Shown here piece after piece: positions 26,380 to 36,818 of a DNA stretch of 64,000 bases. Source of the DNA: Pseudohoeflea suaedae (GTDB lineage: Bacteria > Pseudomonadota > Alphaproteobacteria > Rhizobiales > Rhizobiaceae). A program made the position numbers and the translations under genes. Position 1 is the first letter of the stretch; every line of letters starts with the position of its first letter. The notes under the pieces were generated by a model. The model was not told where the DNA came from, searched no databases, and worked only from the letters and a program-made list of their open reading frames with translations. The stretch covers positions 463,234-527,233 of the forward strand of contig NZ_SMSI01000003.1 of the NCBI RefSeq assembly GCF_004354915.1. The letters are read 5' to 3'.

Positions 26380-29300
26380 ATGACACACCAGAAGCCTATC
26401 CTTAGCGACTACCAGCTTCTCGACCGCTACACGCAGACGGAGGGGCGGATTTTCCTGACCGGCACGCAGGCGATCGTGCGCATCGCGCTCGATCAGGCGC
26501 GCAGGGACCGCAAGGCCGGTCTGAACACGCGTGGCTTCATTTCGGGTTACCGTGGCTCGCCGGTGGGCGGCATCGACCTGGAAGTGTCGAAGAACCGCAA
26601 GCTCGTCACCGAGGCGGGCGTCGATTTCGTGCCGGCGGTGAACGAGGAGTTGGGCGCCACGCAGATCATCGGCACCCAGCAGGTCGAGACCGATCCCGAC
26701 CGCACGGTCGATGGGGTGTTCGGCCTCTGGTACGGCAAGGGGCCGGGCGTCGACAGGGCGGCGGATGCGCTCAAGCACGGCAATGCCTACGGCTCCTCGC
26801 CGCATGGCGGCGTTCTGGTGGTGGCGGGTGACGACCACGGATGCGTTTCCTCCTCGATGTCGCACCAGTCCGATGTCGCTTTCATGAATTTCTTCATGCC
26901 GACCATCAACCCGGCCAATGTCGCGGAATTCCTGACTTTCGCCGAGTGGGGCTATGCGCTGTCGCGCTTCTCGGGAATGTGGGTCGGGTTCAAGGCGATC
27001 TCGGAAACGGTCGAGTCGGGCATGTCCTTCGACCTGCCCGGCGATCGCGTTTTCGTCACCCCGGACTTCGAAGCCCCGCAAGACGGCCTGCATTTCCGCT
27101 GGCCCGACCTGCCGGGGCCGCAGATCGAGGCACGGCTCGAACACAAGAAGGCGGCCGTTCTCGCCTTCGCCCGCGCCAATCCGATAGACCGGGCCGAATG
27201 GGGGCATGCCGATGCCCGTTTCGGTATCGTGACCACCGGCAAGTCGCATCTCGACGTGCTGGAGGCGCTGCGCCTCCTGGGCATCAACGAGGCGCGAGCC
27301 AGGGAAATCGGCCTCGACATCTACAAGGTCGGCATGGTCTGGCCGCTCGAGCACGATGGCGCGCTGTCTTTCGCCAAGGACAAGCAGGAACTGCTGGTCA
27401 TCGAGGAAAAGCGCGGCATCATCGAAAGCCAGCTCAAGGAATATTTCTACGACTATCCGGGCCGCAAGCCCGATCGCATGGTGGGCAAGCGCGACGAGAA
27501 CGGCGCGCGGCTGATCCCCTGGACGCAGGAACTGGGCGCGGTCATGCTCGCCCGCCACATCGCCGCCCGGCTGAAGCGCAACTTCCCCGAACTCGACCTG
27601 GTGTCGAAGGCGGAAACGGCGGTGCCCGCGCCGTCGTTGATCGATGTGCCCGGTGCGACCCGCACGCCCTATTTCTGCTCGGGATGTCCGCACAACACCT
27701 CGACGAAGGTCCCCGAGGGCAGCCAGGCGCTGGCCGGAATCGGCTGTCACTTCATGGCAAGTTGGATGAATCGCAACACGACGTCGCTGATCCAGATGGG
27801 TGGCGAAGGCGTGAACTGGGTGTCGAGGTCCAAGTATAACGGCAACAGGCACGTGTTCCAGAATCTGGGCGACGGCACCTATTACCATTCGGGCTCGCTC
27901 GCCATCCGCCAGGCGATCGCGGCGGGAACCAACATCACCTACAAGATCCTGTTCAACGATGCGGTCGCAATGACCGGCGGGCAGGATGTCGACGGGCCGA
28001 TCTCGGTGCCGGCCATCGCGCAGTCGGTCACCGCCGAGGGCGCGAGCAAGGTCGTCATCGTCTCGGATACGCCGGAGGCATTCGACCGTTCGCAGTTTCC
28101 TTCAGGCATCGAGATCCTGCACCGGCGTGAGATGGACCGGGTGCAGAGGGAGCTTCGGGAAATCCCCGGCACCACCGTCCTGATCTACCAGCAGACCTGC
28201 GCCACGGAAAAGCGCCGGCTTCGCAAGCGTGGAAAGATGGAGGATCCGAAGAAATTCGCCGTCATCAATCCGCTGGTCTGCGAAGGCTGCGGCGATTGCA
28301 TGGTGGAATCCAACTGCCTGAGCGTCGAGCCGCTGGAAACCGAGTTCGGACGCAAGCGGAAGATCAACCTGAATACCTGCAACAAGGACTTCACCTGCGT
28401 GAACGGCTTTTGTCCCAGCTTCGTGACCGTTGAGGGTGGAACGCTGAAAAAGGCCGGCGCGGGCGCCGATCCGGCGCAGCTCGCGAGTCTTGCGACGAAA
28501 CTGCCCGCACCTCGGCTGCCGGAACTGTCCAAGCCGTGGGACGTGCTCGTCACCGGCGTCGGGGGCACCGGCGTGGTGACCGTGGGCCAGTTGATCGTCA
28601 TGGCCGCCAATCTCGAGCGGAAGGGCGCCTCGGTGCTGGACTTCATGGGATTTGCGCAGAAGTTCGGCCCGGTGCTCAGCTATATCCGCATGGCCGGAAC
28701 CGAGGCGCAGCTGAACCAGGTGAAGATCGAGCCGAGCTCGGCGGATGCGCTGATAGGCTGCGATCTGGTGGTCAGCTCTTCGCCCAAGGCATCGAAGACC
28801 TATCGGAAGGGCGAAACCCGCGCGGTGATCAACACGGCGGTGATGCCGACCGGCGATCTCGTTCAGAACCGGGATGCGGACCTCAACGCCGTGACCCGCC
28901 TGGAGGCAATTCGCGACACCGTCCATGCGGGGAGCCTGCAGGCGCTGGATGCGAATTCGCTCTCCGAGGCGCTTCTGGGCGACAGCGTCTTTGCCAATGT
29001 GATGATGCTGGGTGCTGCCTGGCAGGCGGGCCTCGTGCCGCTCGGCGAGGAGAGCCTGATGCGCGCAATCGAGCTCAACGGGGTCAAGCCGGAGCTCAAC
29101 AAGGCGGCATTCACCTGGGGGCGGGTCATCGTCAGCGACCGCGCCGCGGTTGAGCGGATTGCGGCGATCCCGGTTACCGAGGTCTATACCCTCGACCAGC
29201 AGATCTCCCGTCGCGCCGCCTTCCTGACCGACTATCAGAATGCGCGCTGGGCAAGCCGCTATATCGAGGCCGTCAAGGAGGTCCGCGACGCTGAAACGGC

Positions 29301-29820
29301 GGCCGCCGGTGCGCCGGGCGCGCTGACGGAAGCCGCGATGAAGGGGCTGTTCAAGGTGATGTCCTACAAGGACGAATACGAAGTCGCGCGACTACATAGC
29401 CAGACCGGCTTCTACGAAAGCCTCGGCGCGCGGTTCGAGGGCGATTTCAAGGTCAGGCATCACATGGCGCCGCCTCTCATTCCGGCGAAACTTGATGCGC
29501 GCGGACGTCCTTACAAGCGCAGTTTCGGTCCCTGGATGCAAACCGGCCTGAAGGCGATGGCGAGGATGAAGTCCCTGCGCGGCACGCCGCTCGACGCCTT
29601 CGGCTATACCGCCGAGCGCCGGATGGAGCGCGAGATGATCGGGGAGTATCGGGCGCTTCTCAAGCGGCTTGCCGCGGGCCTGACAGCGCAGAACCGGGAC
29701 GAGGCGGCGCGGATCGCCGCGCTCGTGATGGATGTTCGCGGCTTCGGTCCGGTCAAGGAACTGGCTGCGGAGAAGGTACGTGCGCAGACGGATGCCGCGC
29801 TTTCGGCCTCGGCGTTCTGA
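26380..29820 (+). CDS. Indolepyruvate:ferredoxin oxidoreductase family protein, IorA-IorB fusion
   Basis: A 1146-residue fusion that decarboxylates aryl pyruvates oxidatively to aryl-acetyl-CoA. The N-terminal pyruvate-ferredoxin-oxidoreductase alpha-type domain starts at ILSDYQLLDRYTQTEGRIFLTGTQAIVRIALD; the TPP region includes CSGCPHNTSTKVPEGSQALAGIGCHFMASW (about residue 430); a cysteine-rich segment CEGCGDCMVESNCLS...CNKDFTCVNGFCPSF (about 630-690) would bind an iron-sulfur cluster; the gamma/IorB domain starts at LVTGVGGTGVVTVGQLIVMAA. The ATG at 26380 has GGGGGGATATC upstream; in-frame ATGs further up lack this. It would feed phenylpyruvate into phenylacetyl-CoA for the paa genes downstream. 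Ferredoxin is not encoded nearby. Confidence 0.92.
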   Translation: MTHQKPILSDYQLLDRYTQTEGRIFLTGTQAIVRIALDQARRDRKAGLNTRGFISGYRGSPVGGIDLEVSKNRKLVTEAGVDFVPAVNEELGATQIIGTQQVETDPDRTVDGVFGLWYGKGPGVDRAADALKHGNAYGSSPHGGVLVVAGDDHGCVSSSMSHQSDVAFMNFFMPTINPANVAEFLTFAEWGYALSRFSGMWVGFKAISETVESGMSFDLPGDRVFVTPDFEAPQDGLHFRWPDLPGPQIEARLEHKKAAVLAFARANPIDRAEWGHADARFGIVTTGKSHLDVLEALRLLGINEARAREIGLDIYKVGMVWPLEHDGALSFAKDKQELLVIEEKRGIIESQLKEYFYDYPGRKPDRMVGKRDENGARLIPWTQELGAVMLARHIAARLKRNFPELDLVSKAETAVPAPSLIDVPGATRTPYFCSGCPHNTSTKVPEGSQALAGIGCHFMASWMNRNTTSLIQMGGEGVNWVSRSKYNGNRHVFQNLGDGTYYHSGSLAIRQAIAAGTNITYKILFNDAVAMTGGQDVDGPISVPAIAQSVTAEGASKVVIVSDTPEAFDRSQFPSGIEILHRREMDRVQRELREIPGTTVLIYQQTCATEKRRLRKRGKMEDPKKFAVINPLVCEGCGDCMVESNCLSVEPLETEFGRKRKINLNTCNKDFTCVNGFCPSFVTVEGGTLKKAGAGADPAQLASLATKLPAPRLPELSKPWDVLVTGVGGTGVVTVGQLIVMAANLERKGASVLDFMGFAQKFGPVLSYIRMAGTEAQLNQVKIEPSSADALIGCDLVVSSSPKASKTYRKGETRAVINTAVMPTGDLVQNRDADLNAVTRLEAIRDTVHAGSLQALDANSLSEALLGDSVFANVMMLGAAWQAGLVPLGEESLMRAIELNGVKPELNKAAFTWGRVIVSDRAAVERIAAIPVTEVYTLDQQISRRAAFLTDYQNARWASRYIEAVKEVRDAETAAAGAPGALTEAAMKGLFKVMSYKDEYEVARLHSQTGFYESLGARFEGDFKVRHHMAPPLIPAKLDARGRPYKRSFGPWMQTGLKAMARMKSLRGTPLDAFGYTAERRMEREMIGEYRALLKRLAAGLTAQNRDEAARIAALVMDVRGFGPVKELAAEKVRAQTDAALSASAF

Positions 29821-29858
29821 TCGGCTCTCATGATCGGTCGGCGGATTGACCGACCTGT

Positions 29859-29896
29859 TCGGGCGCTCATCGCAGGGTGGGCGCCCGACATTTGTT
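29859..29896 (+). terminator. Probable terminator after the indolepyruvate oxidoreductase gene
   Basis: TCGGGCGC (29859-29866) and GCGCCCGA (29881-29888) form a perfect 8-bp stem with a 14-nt loop, followed by CATTTGTTTGGG. A second small dyad, GGTCGG (29836-29841) with CCGACC (29850-29855), precedes it. The U-run is interrupted, so strength is uncertain. Confidence 0.5.
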
Positions 29897-29986
29897 TGGG
29901 CACAGATTTCCGCGCACTTCATATGTCGTGTAATGTTTATGCGCAATCACAGTCCGCGGGCGGCTGTGCGGTATCGGGAGCATGTG

Positions 29987-30895
29987 ATGACGATGGAGCA
30001 GGGGCGAATTGTGAAGGAGCCGGATACAACTTCCGTTGACCTGCCGCGCGCGCCCGCCTTCATCGTGACCATCTATGGAGACGTCGTCGAGCCGCGCGGC
30101 GGAATGCTCTGGATGGGGACCCTGATTGAATGTTGCGGGGCGCACGGTTTGAGCGAAACGCTTGTGCGCACAGCCGTCTCCCGGCTCGTTGCGGCGGGGC
30201 GACTTGAGGGGCTGCGTATCGGCCGGAGAAGCTACTATCGCCTGTCGGACGCGGCGAGAAGCGAGTTTCGCGCGGCGTCGCGCCTATTGTTCCTTCCGCC
30301 TCCCGCTTCCGAGGACTGGTTGTTCTGCCTGTCCGAAACCTCGTCGGATCAGGAGCTTGGCGCAGGCTGGGTGCGCCTCTCGCCGACAGTGGCCATTGCG
30401 CCCAACCGGGAGGGTGTTGCGCCCGTCGACGGTGTCGTCATGCGGGCAGGGCAGGTCGAGGGGCAGGGTGACCTGCGGTCGTTCGCCCGGGAGAAGTGGG
30501 CGCTGGAGGATGTCGCGCACTCTTACCAAGCGTTTCTCGACCGTCATCAGTGCCTGCTTGATGGGCCAAGTTTTGTGGCATCCCTCTCGCCGGAGGAGGC
30601 GCTTGCCCGTCGGCTTCGGCTGGTTCACGACTATCGCCAGGCAGCGCTGATCGATCCGCGATTGCCGCCCGCAGCCTGCCCGACCGACTGGCCCGCGGAG
30701 CGGGCGCGGCGCCTCTTCGTGACGGCCTATCTTGGCCTGTCGGGTCGCGCAGATGCATTTGTCGGCGAGACATTTCTCAACGATCAGGGAGCCCTGGAGG
30801 CCGTAAATGCCGAAACGGAACAGCGTCTGAGCCGCCTTGAAAGCGAAGCCGCGTCATGGGCCCGGGCCGGGAGTTCACACCAAACATTACAGTGA
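29987..30895 (+). CDS. paaX: PaaX-family transcriptional repressor
   Basis: A 302-residue protein of the PaaX family, which represses phenylacetate genes and is released by phenylacetyl-CoA. The N-terminal winged helix reads APAFIVTIYGDVVEPRGGMLWMGTLIECCGAHGLSETLVRTAVSRLVAAGRL in runs, followed by IGRRSYYRLSDAARSEFRAASR and the C-terminal PaaX domain (PAACPTDWPAERARRLFVTAYLGLSGRADAFV). I choose the ATG at 29987 with GGGAG 6 nt upstream; an upstream in-frame start would add an unrelated tail. It stands directly before paaJ in the same direction. A TetR-type PaaR is also present at 39029, so the cluster has two candidate repressors. Confidence 0.88.
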   Translation: MTMEQGRIVKEPDTTSVDLPRAPAFIVTIYGDVVEPRGGMLWMGTLIECCGAHGLSETLVRTAVSRLVAAGRLEGLRIGRRSYYRLSDAARSEFRAASRLLFLPPPASEDWLFCLSETSSDQELGAGWVRLSPTVAIAPNREGVAPVDGVVMRAGQVEGQGDLRSFAREKWALEDVAHSYQAFLDRHQCLLDGPSFVASLSPEEALARRLRLVHDYRQAALIDPRLPPAACPTDWPAERARRLFVTAYLGLSGRADAFVGETFLNDQGALEAVNAETEQRLSRLESEAASWARAGSSHQTLQ

Positions 30896-30940
30896 TTTCA
30901 AAATTTGTCTTAACATGTGCCGCATTGCGTGCTAATACAG

Positions 30941-30956
30941 TGACCGAACGGTCGGT
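30941..30956. promoter_or_regulatory. PaaR-type (TetR) operator upstream of paaJ
   Basis: TGACCGAACGGTCGGT contains the dyad ACCGA-ACGG-TCGGT. It matches 14 of 16 bases with the reverse strand of 42353-42368, the site between paaG and paaN. It is 40-55 bp before the paaJ start. The TetR-family regulator encoded at 39029 is the likely ligand. Confidence 0.75.
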
Positions 30957-30995
30957 CTTTGTTGGATGAATGGAGCGACCAGGGAGGAAGCACGA

Positions 30996-32201
<1,206 letters not shown>

Positions 32202-32223
32202 CCATTCATCCGGAGGAACGAGC

Positions 32224-33222
32224 ATGTACGCACAGTTGGTCAAGTCGGAAGGCATGAAATCTCCTGAGGAGATGAGCCCCGAGGAACGTGCCTTTCAGGA
32301 GCGGGTCGACCGCAACGAGAAGATCGAGCCGAAGGAATGGATGCCGGATGGCTATCGCAAGACGCTGATCCGCCAGATCGGACAGCATGCCCATTCGGAA
32401 ATCGTCGGCCAGCTGCCCGAGGGCAACTGGATCACGCGCGCGCCGACGCTGGAGCGCAAGGCGATCCTGCTGGCCAAGGTGCAGGACGAGGCAGGCCACG
32501 GGCTCTACCTCTATTCCGCTGCCGAGACGCTGGGCGTCACCCGCGACGAGCTGACCGAGAAGCTGTTGTCGGGCAACATGAAATATTCCTCGATCTTCAA
32601 CTACCCCACTCTGACCTGGGCCGACATGGGCGCCGTCGGCTGGCTGGTCGACGGGGCGGCGATCATGAACCAGGTGCCGCTGCAGCGAACCTCCTACGGT
32701 CCCTACAGCCGGGCGATGATCCGCATCTGCAAGGAGGAAAGCTTCCACCAGCGGCAGGGCTACGCGATCATGATGAAGATGGCGAAGGGCACGCCCGAGC
32801 AGAAGGAAATGGCGCAGGACGCGCTCAACCGCTTCTGGTTCCCCGCATTGATGATGTTCGGTCCGTCCGACAAGGATTCGGTGCATTCCGCGCAGTCGAT
32901 GGCGTGGAAGATCAAGATGAACACCAATGACGAACTGCGCCAGAAATTCGTCGATGAAACGGTGCCGCAGGCCGAATATCTCGGCCTGACCGTGCCCGAC
33001 GAAACCCTGTCCTGGAACGAGGAAAAGGGCGGCTATGACTTTGCCGAGCCGGACTGGTCCGAGTTCTTCGAAGTGATCAAGGGAAACGGACCCTGCAACG
33101 AGGAGCGCCTCGGTGCGCGTCGCGACGCCTGGGAGAAAGGCGCATGGTTCCGCGAGGGCCTGACGGCCTATGCCGACAAGGCCGCCGCCCGCCGCGCGAA
33201 TGCGCTCGTAGCCGCCGAGTGA
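32224..33222 (+). CDS. paaA: Phenylacetyl-CoA 1,2-epoxidase catalytic subunit PaaA
   Basis: A 332-residue ferritin-like di-iron subunit of the ring-1,2-epoxidase. Iron-binding pairs are seen in [20 protein letters not shown] (ExxH type) and [17 protein letters not shown] (EExxH). [18 protein letters not shown] and [20 protein letters not shown] are conserved PaaA stretches. GGAGGAACGAGC precedes the ATG. It acts with PaaC, PaaB and reductase PaaE to form the ring 1,2-epoxide of phenylacetyl-CoA with oxygen and NADPH. Confidence 0.96.
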   Translation: MYAQLVKSEGMKSPEEMSPEERAFQERVDRNEKIEPKEWMPDGYRKTLIRQIGQHAHSEIVGQLPEGNWITRAPTLERKAILLAKVQDEAGHGLYLYSAAETLGVTRDELTEKLLSGNMKYSSIFNYPTLTWADMGAVGWLVDGAAIMNQVPLQRTSYGPYSRAMIRICKEESFHQRQGYAIMMKMAKGTPEQKEMAQDALNRFWFPALMMFGPSDKDSVHSAQSMAWKIKMNTNDELRQKFVDETVPQAEYLGLTVPDETLSWNEEKGGYDFAEPDWSEFFEVIKGNGPCNEERLGARRDAWEKGAWFREGLTAYADKAAARRANALVAAE

Positions 33223-33246
33223 ACAGGCAATCGGGAGGATTTTGAC

Positions 33247-33534
33247 ATGACCAAGAAAGAATGGCCGCTCTGGGAGGTTTTCATCCGGGGTCAGCACGGA
33301 TTGAACCACCGTCACGTCGGCAGTTTGCACGCACCGGACGCCGAGATGGCGATCCGCAATGCGCGTGACGTCTACACCCGCCGCAAGGAGGGGGTGTCCA
33401 TATGGGTGGTGGAGAGCCAGCAGATCACGGCGTCGAGCCCGTCCGAGAAGGGACCGATGTTCGACCCGGCCGAAAGCAAGGTCTATCGCCACCCGACCTT
33501 CTACGACATCCCCGATGAAGTGGGGCACATGTGA
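33247..33534 (+). CDS. paaB: Phenylacetyl-CoA epoxidase subunit PaaB
   Basis: A 95-residue small subunit, beginning MTKKEWPLWEVFIRGQHGLNHRHVGSLHAPDAEMAIRNARDVYTRR in runs, which is the standard PaaB pattern, and ending KVYRHPTFYDIPDEVGHM. It bridges two PaaAC heterodimers in the complex. The start has GGGAGGATTTTGAC upstream, and the stop overlaps the paaC ATG. Confidence 0.95.
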   Translation: MTKKEWPLWEVFIRGQHGLNHRHVGSLHAPDAEMAIRNARDVYTRRKEGVSIWVVESQQITASSPSEKGPMFDPAESKVYRHPTFYDIPDEVGHM

Positions 33535-34388
33535 TGCCTTCGCTGCCCGATGCCGCAACGCCCGACGCCGCAGAGCTTGCCAGGCAGGCCGCCGCCCATC
33601 AGACACACGATCCGCACCTCGCGAACGTGGATCTTCAGCCGGCGTTCTTCGACTGGCTCTGCCGGATGGGGGACAATGCGCTGATTCTCGGCCATCGCCT
33701 TTCGGAATGGTGCGGCCACGGTCCGGTGCTGGAAGAGGATATCGCGCTCGCCAACACCGCGCTCGACCTCATCGGGCACACGCAGATGTGGCTCGGTCTT
33801 GCCGCCGAGGTCGAGGATGCGGGACGTAGCGCCGACGATCTGGCCTATCTCCGCGACGCCATGAAGTTCCGCAATCTCAAGCTGGTCGAATTGCCGAACG
33901 GCGACATGGGCGTCACGCTGATGCGTGAATTCCTGTTCGACGCCTTCCATTTCGAACTGTTGACCGCGCTGACGCACTCCACCAGTCCACGTGTGGCGGA
34001 AATCGCCGCCAAGGCGCTGAAAGAGGTCTCCTATCACCTCGAACGCTCGTCCGACCTCGTCATCCGGCTGGGTGACGGAACGGAGGAAAGCCATGCGCGG
34101 ATGCAGGCGGCTCTGGAACGCCTGTGGCCCTATACAGGCGAGATGTTTGCCGCCGATGCGGTCGATGACGCCGTCGCCGAAGCCGGGATAGCGCCCGAAT
34201 TGGCGGCGCTGCTGCCGCGCTGGCAGCAGACGGTGGACGAGGTTTTGGCCGAAGCGACGCTGAGCAAGCCCGAGCAGCGTTTCGACGCGCAGAAGGGCGG
34301 CAAGCAGGGACGACACACCGAGCATCTCGGCTTCATCCTGGCGGAGATGCAGTTCCTGCAACGGGCCTATCCGGGCGCGAGCTGGTAG
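33534..34388 (+). CDS. paaC: Phenylacetyl-CoA epoxidase structural subunit PaaC
   Basis: A 284-residue ferritin-like subunit, structurally paired with PaaA but without a functional di-iron site in characterised homologues. Segments such as GDNALILGHRLSEWCGHGPVLEEDIALANTALDLIGHTQMWL and LKEVSYHLERSSDLVIRLGDGTEESHARMQAALE match PaaC. The ATG at 33534 overlaps the paaB stop; a GTG three bases earlier is also possible. The N-terminus is Ala/Asp-rich and slightly longer than in E. coli PaaC. Confidence 0.94.
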   Translation: MPSLPDAATPDAAELARQAAAHQTHDPHLANVDLQPAFFDWLCRMGDNALILGHRLSEWCGHGPVLEEDIALANTALDLIGHTQMWLGLAAEVEDAGRSADDLAYLRDAMKFRNLKLVELPNGDMGVTLMREFLFDAFHFELLTALTHSTSPRVAEIAAKALKEVSYHLERSSDLVIRLGDGTEESHARMQAALERLWPYTGEMFAADAVDDAVAEAGIAPELAALLPRWQQTVDEVLAEATLSKPEQRFDAQKGGKQGRHTEHLGFILAEMQFLQRAYPGASW

Positions 34389-34392
34389 TCCG

Positions 34393-34914
34393 ATGACAAC
34401 GGTCCTGCCATCGACGGAAGAAGTCTGGGACTGGTTGAGCGAAGTGCCCGACCCCGAGATTCCCGTGGTTTCGGTCACCGATCTCGGCATCGTGCGCGAG
34501 GTGCGTTGGGACGAGGGCGCGCTGGTGGTGGCCGTGACGCCGACCTATTCCGGCTGCCCCGCCACGGCCGTCATCGACCTGATGATCGAGAACCACCTGC
34601 GGGAAAAGGGTATCGAAAACCTGCGGCTGGAGCGCCGTATATCACCGCCCTGGACAACCGATTGGGTGAGTGCCGCTGGCCGCGAGAAGCTCCGCGCCTA
34701 CGGTATCGCCCCCCCGGTCGACGGCACCGCCTCGGACGGGATGACGGCGAGCCGCGCGGCGCGCTTGTCTGGCCGGACGAACCTCGTGATTGCCTGCCCG
34801 CGCTGCGGCTCGAGCCATACCGAGCGGGTCAGCCAGTTCGGATCCACCCCGTGCAAGGCCAGCTACCGTTGCCGCGACTGCCTGGAGCCCTTCGACTACT
34901 TCAAGTGCCATTGA
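34393..34914 (+). CDS. paaD: PaaD, iron-sulfur/metal maturation factor of the epoxidase
   Basis: A 173-residue MIP18-family (DUF59) protein: EVPDPEIPVVSVTDLGIVREV, then YSGCPATAVIDLMI, then a C-terminal zinc-ribbon-like CPRCGSSHTERVSQFGSTPCK with the later CRDCLEPFDYFKCH, giving paired CxxC motifs. PaaD is thought to help assemble the epoxidase metal centres. It starts 4 bp after paaC. Confidence 0.94.
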   Translation: MTTVLPSTEEVWDWLSEVPDPEIPVVSVTDLGIVREVRWDEGALVVAVTPTYSGCPATAVIDLMIENHLREKGIENLRLERRISPPWTTDWVSAAGREKLRAYGIAPPVDGTASDGMTASRAARLSGRTNLVIACPRCGSSHTERVSQFGSTPCKASYRCRDCLEPFDYFKCH

Positions 34915-34982
34915 ATTCTTCGGTGCCCCGGCGGGCACTGCCGTGATTTTTGCGTCCCTGTCCAGCCCGGAGGAGGTCTGAC

Positions 34983-36059
34983 ATGCCCCGTTTCCATCCC
35001 CTCGAAGTGACCGACATCCGTCGCGAAACACGCGACGCCGTCGTCGTCACGCTCAGGCCGCGCGAGGACGCCGCGCCGCATTTCAAGTTCACCCAGGGCC
35101 AGTATCTGACCTTTCGCCGCGAATTCGATGGGGAAGAGCTGCGGCGCTCCTATTCGATTTGTGCCGGCGTGGACGAGAACTGCCTGAAGGTCGGCATCAA
35201 GCGCGTCGACGGCGGCGCTTTTTCCACCTGGGCGAATGAAGAGCTGAAGCCCGGCGACACGCTCGACGCCATGGTGCCGCAGGGCCGCTTCTTCACCCAG
35301 ATCGATCCGGCAAGCGCCAGGACCTATCTCGGCTTTGCCGGCGGTTCTGGCATCACGCCGGTCCTTTCGATCATCAAGACGACGCTGGCGCAGGAGCCGA
35401 ACGCCAGCTTCACGCTGGTCTACGCCAACCGGCAGGTCAGTTCGATCATGTTCCGCGAAGAGCTGGAGGACCTGAAGAACACCTATCTCGGCCGCTTCTC
35501 GGTGATCCACATCCTCGATGGCGAAGGCCAGGAGATCGATCTCTTCACCGGTCGTATCGACGCCGAGAAGATGGAGATGCTGTTCCGCCTCTGGATCGAC
35601 GCCGAAAGTGTCGATACCGCCTTCATCTGCGGACCCGAGCCGATGATGCTGACCATCGCTGAAAGCCTGCGCCAGGCGGGTCTGGGCGACGATCAGATCA
35701 AGTTCGAACTTTTCGCCTCCTCCCAGCCCGGTCGCGCCAGGAAACGCGTGATTTCGAAACAGGCCGCGGCGGCTGGAAATACCTGCGAGGTATCGGTCAC
35801 GCTCGATGGTGCGACGCGCAGTTTCCAGATGCCGAAAGACGGCACTGCCGTGCTGGACGCCGCGATCGCGAACAATCTCGACGCGCCCTTCTCGTGCAAG
35901 GCGGGGGTCTGTTCGACCTGCCGCGCCAAGGTGCTGGAAGGTGAAGTCGAAATGGAGATCAATCACGCCCTCGAGGATTACGAGGTGCGCGCGGGCTACG
36001 TGCTCTCGTGCCAGTGCATTCCGCTCTCAGACAGGTTGGTGCTCAGCTATGACGAATGA
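34983..36059 (+). CDS. paaE: Phenylacetyl-CoA epoxidase reductase PaaE
   Basis: A 358-residue electron-transfer protein: an FAD domain (RRSYSIC, residues about 58-64), an NADP-binding domain (GFAGGSGITPVLSIIK and FICGPEPMM) and a C-terminal plant-type [2Fe-2S] domain with CKAGVCSTC and CQC. It transfers electrons from NADPH to the di-iron centre of PaaA. The ATG at 34983 has GGAGGTCTGAC upstream. Its end overlaps the next gene by 11 bp. Confidence 0.95.
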   Translation: MPRFHPLEVTDIRRETRDAVVVTLRPREDAAPHFKFTQGQYLTFRREFDGEELRRSYSICAGVDENCLKVGIKRVDGGAFSTWANEELKPGDTLDAMVPQGRFFTQIDPASARTYLGFAGGSGITPVLSIIKTTLAQEPNASFTLVYANRQVSSIMFREELEDLKNTYLGRFSVIHILDGEGQEIDLFTGRIDAEKMEMLFRLWIDAESVDTAFICGPEPMMLTIAESLRQAGLGDDQIKFELFASSQPGRARKRVISKQAAAAGNTCEVSVTLDGATRSFQMPKDGTAVLDAAIANNLDAPFSCKAGVCSTCRAKVLEGEVEMEINHALEDYEVRAGYVLSCQCIPLSDRLVLSYDE

Positions 36060-36801
36060 TCCCGACACGATGGCCATGGGCGACTATCTCGCGCAGGGCG
36101 GCAAGTTGACTTCTCCCGAGAACGTGCCGCCGCGCTACCGCGGCGAGCTGCTGCGGCTGATGTCGTCCTTCGTCGACAGCCAGCTGGCCGCCTCGGCGGG
36201 GTTCGCCGGCGCGATCAACTGGGCGCCGGGCATCAAGGCGCGGATTGCCGCCAGCCGGATCACCCTGGAGAAAGCCGACCACGCCGAACGGGTCCTGCGC
36301 CTGATGGAGGGCTTCGGGACCGACGCGGCCCTTTACGAACGTGCGCATGACTGGTCGGCGCGCGAAAGCCGCGACAGTACGCTCGAGGCCAGGCGTCACG
36401 GCGGCGACATGCGGCTGTCGGTCTTTCACTACCCCCTGATCGGCTGGACCGATGCGGCGGTGATGAACGTGCTCATGGGGCTGGCGACGCAGCATGCGGT
36501 GGGCGAGCTCACGCGCTGCTCCTACCAGCCTCTCGCCGATGTGCTGCGCGATCTCCTTCCGCGCGAGAAGCGCCACATGGAGCTCGGACTGGAAGGGCTG
36601 GAGAGGATAGGGGCGACCGACGAGGCAAAGGCTTCCGTCGCCTACTGGATGCCGCGCGTGGCCGAAACCTTTGGGCCGGCGCAGTCCGACCGTTTCGAAA
36701 GGCTCAAGGCCATGGGGCTGCGCCGGGTGGACAACGAAACGCTGCGCGAGGTGTGGCGGACCGAGGCGGAGAGCACGCTCTCCGCGCTCGGACTGAAATG
36801 A
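36049..36801 (+). CDS. PaaA/PaaC-like ferritin-fold protein of the phenylacetic acid catabolic family
   Basis: A 250-residue all-helical protein that resembles the PaaA/PaaC family but is distinct from both. It shows ITLEKADHAERVLRLMEGFG and LPREKRHMELGLEGLERIG; the latter has an ExxH-type iron motif, whereas the first helix offers no full ExxH, so a complete di-iron site is doubtful. It starts 11 bp before the paaE stop and ends next to paaZ, inside the operon. It could be an extra epoxidase subunit, a regulator of the complex or an independent enzyme. No ordinary paaABCDE operon needs it, and I do not know a characterised function. Confidence 0.75.
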   Translation: MTNDPDTMAMGDYLAQGGKLTSPENVPPRYRGELLRLMSSFVDSQLAASAGFAGAINWAPGIKARIAASRITLEKADHAERVLRLMEGFGTDAALYERAHDWSARESRDSTLEARRHGGDMRLSVFHYPLIGWTDAAVMNVLMGLATQHAVGELTRCSYQPLADVLRDLLPREKRHMELGLEGLERIGATDEAKASVAYWMPRVAETFGPAQSDRFERLKAMGLRRVDNETLREVWRTEAESTLSALGLK

Positions 36802-36818
36802 ACGAAAGGGACAGACAG

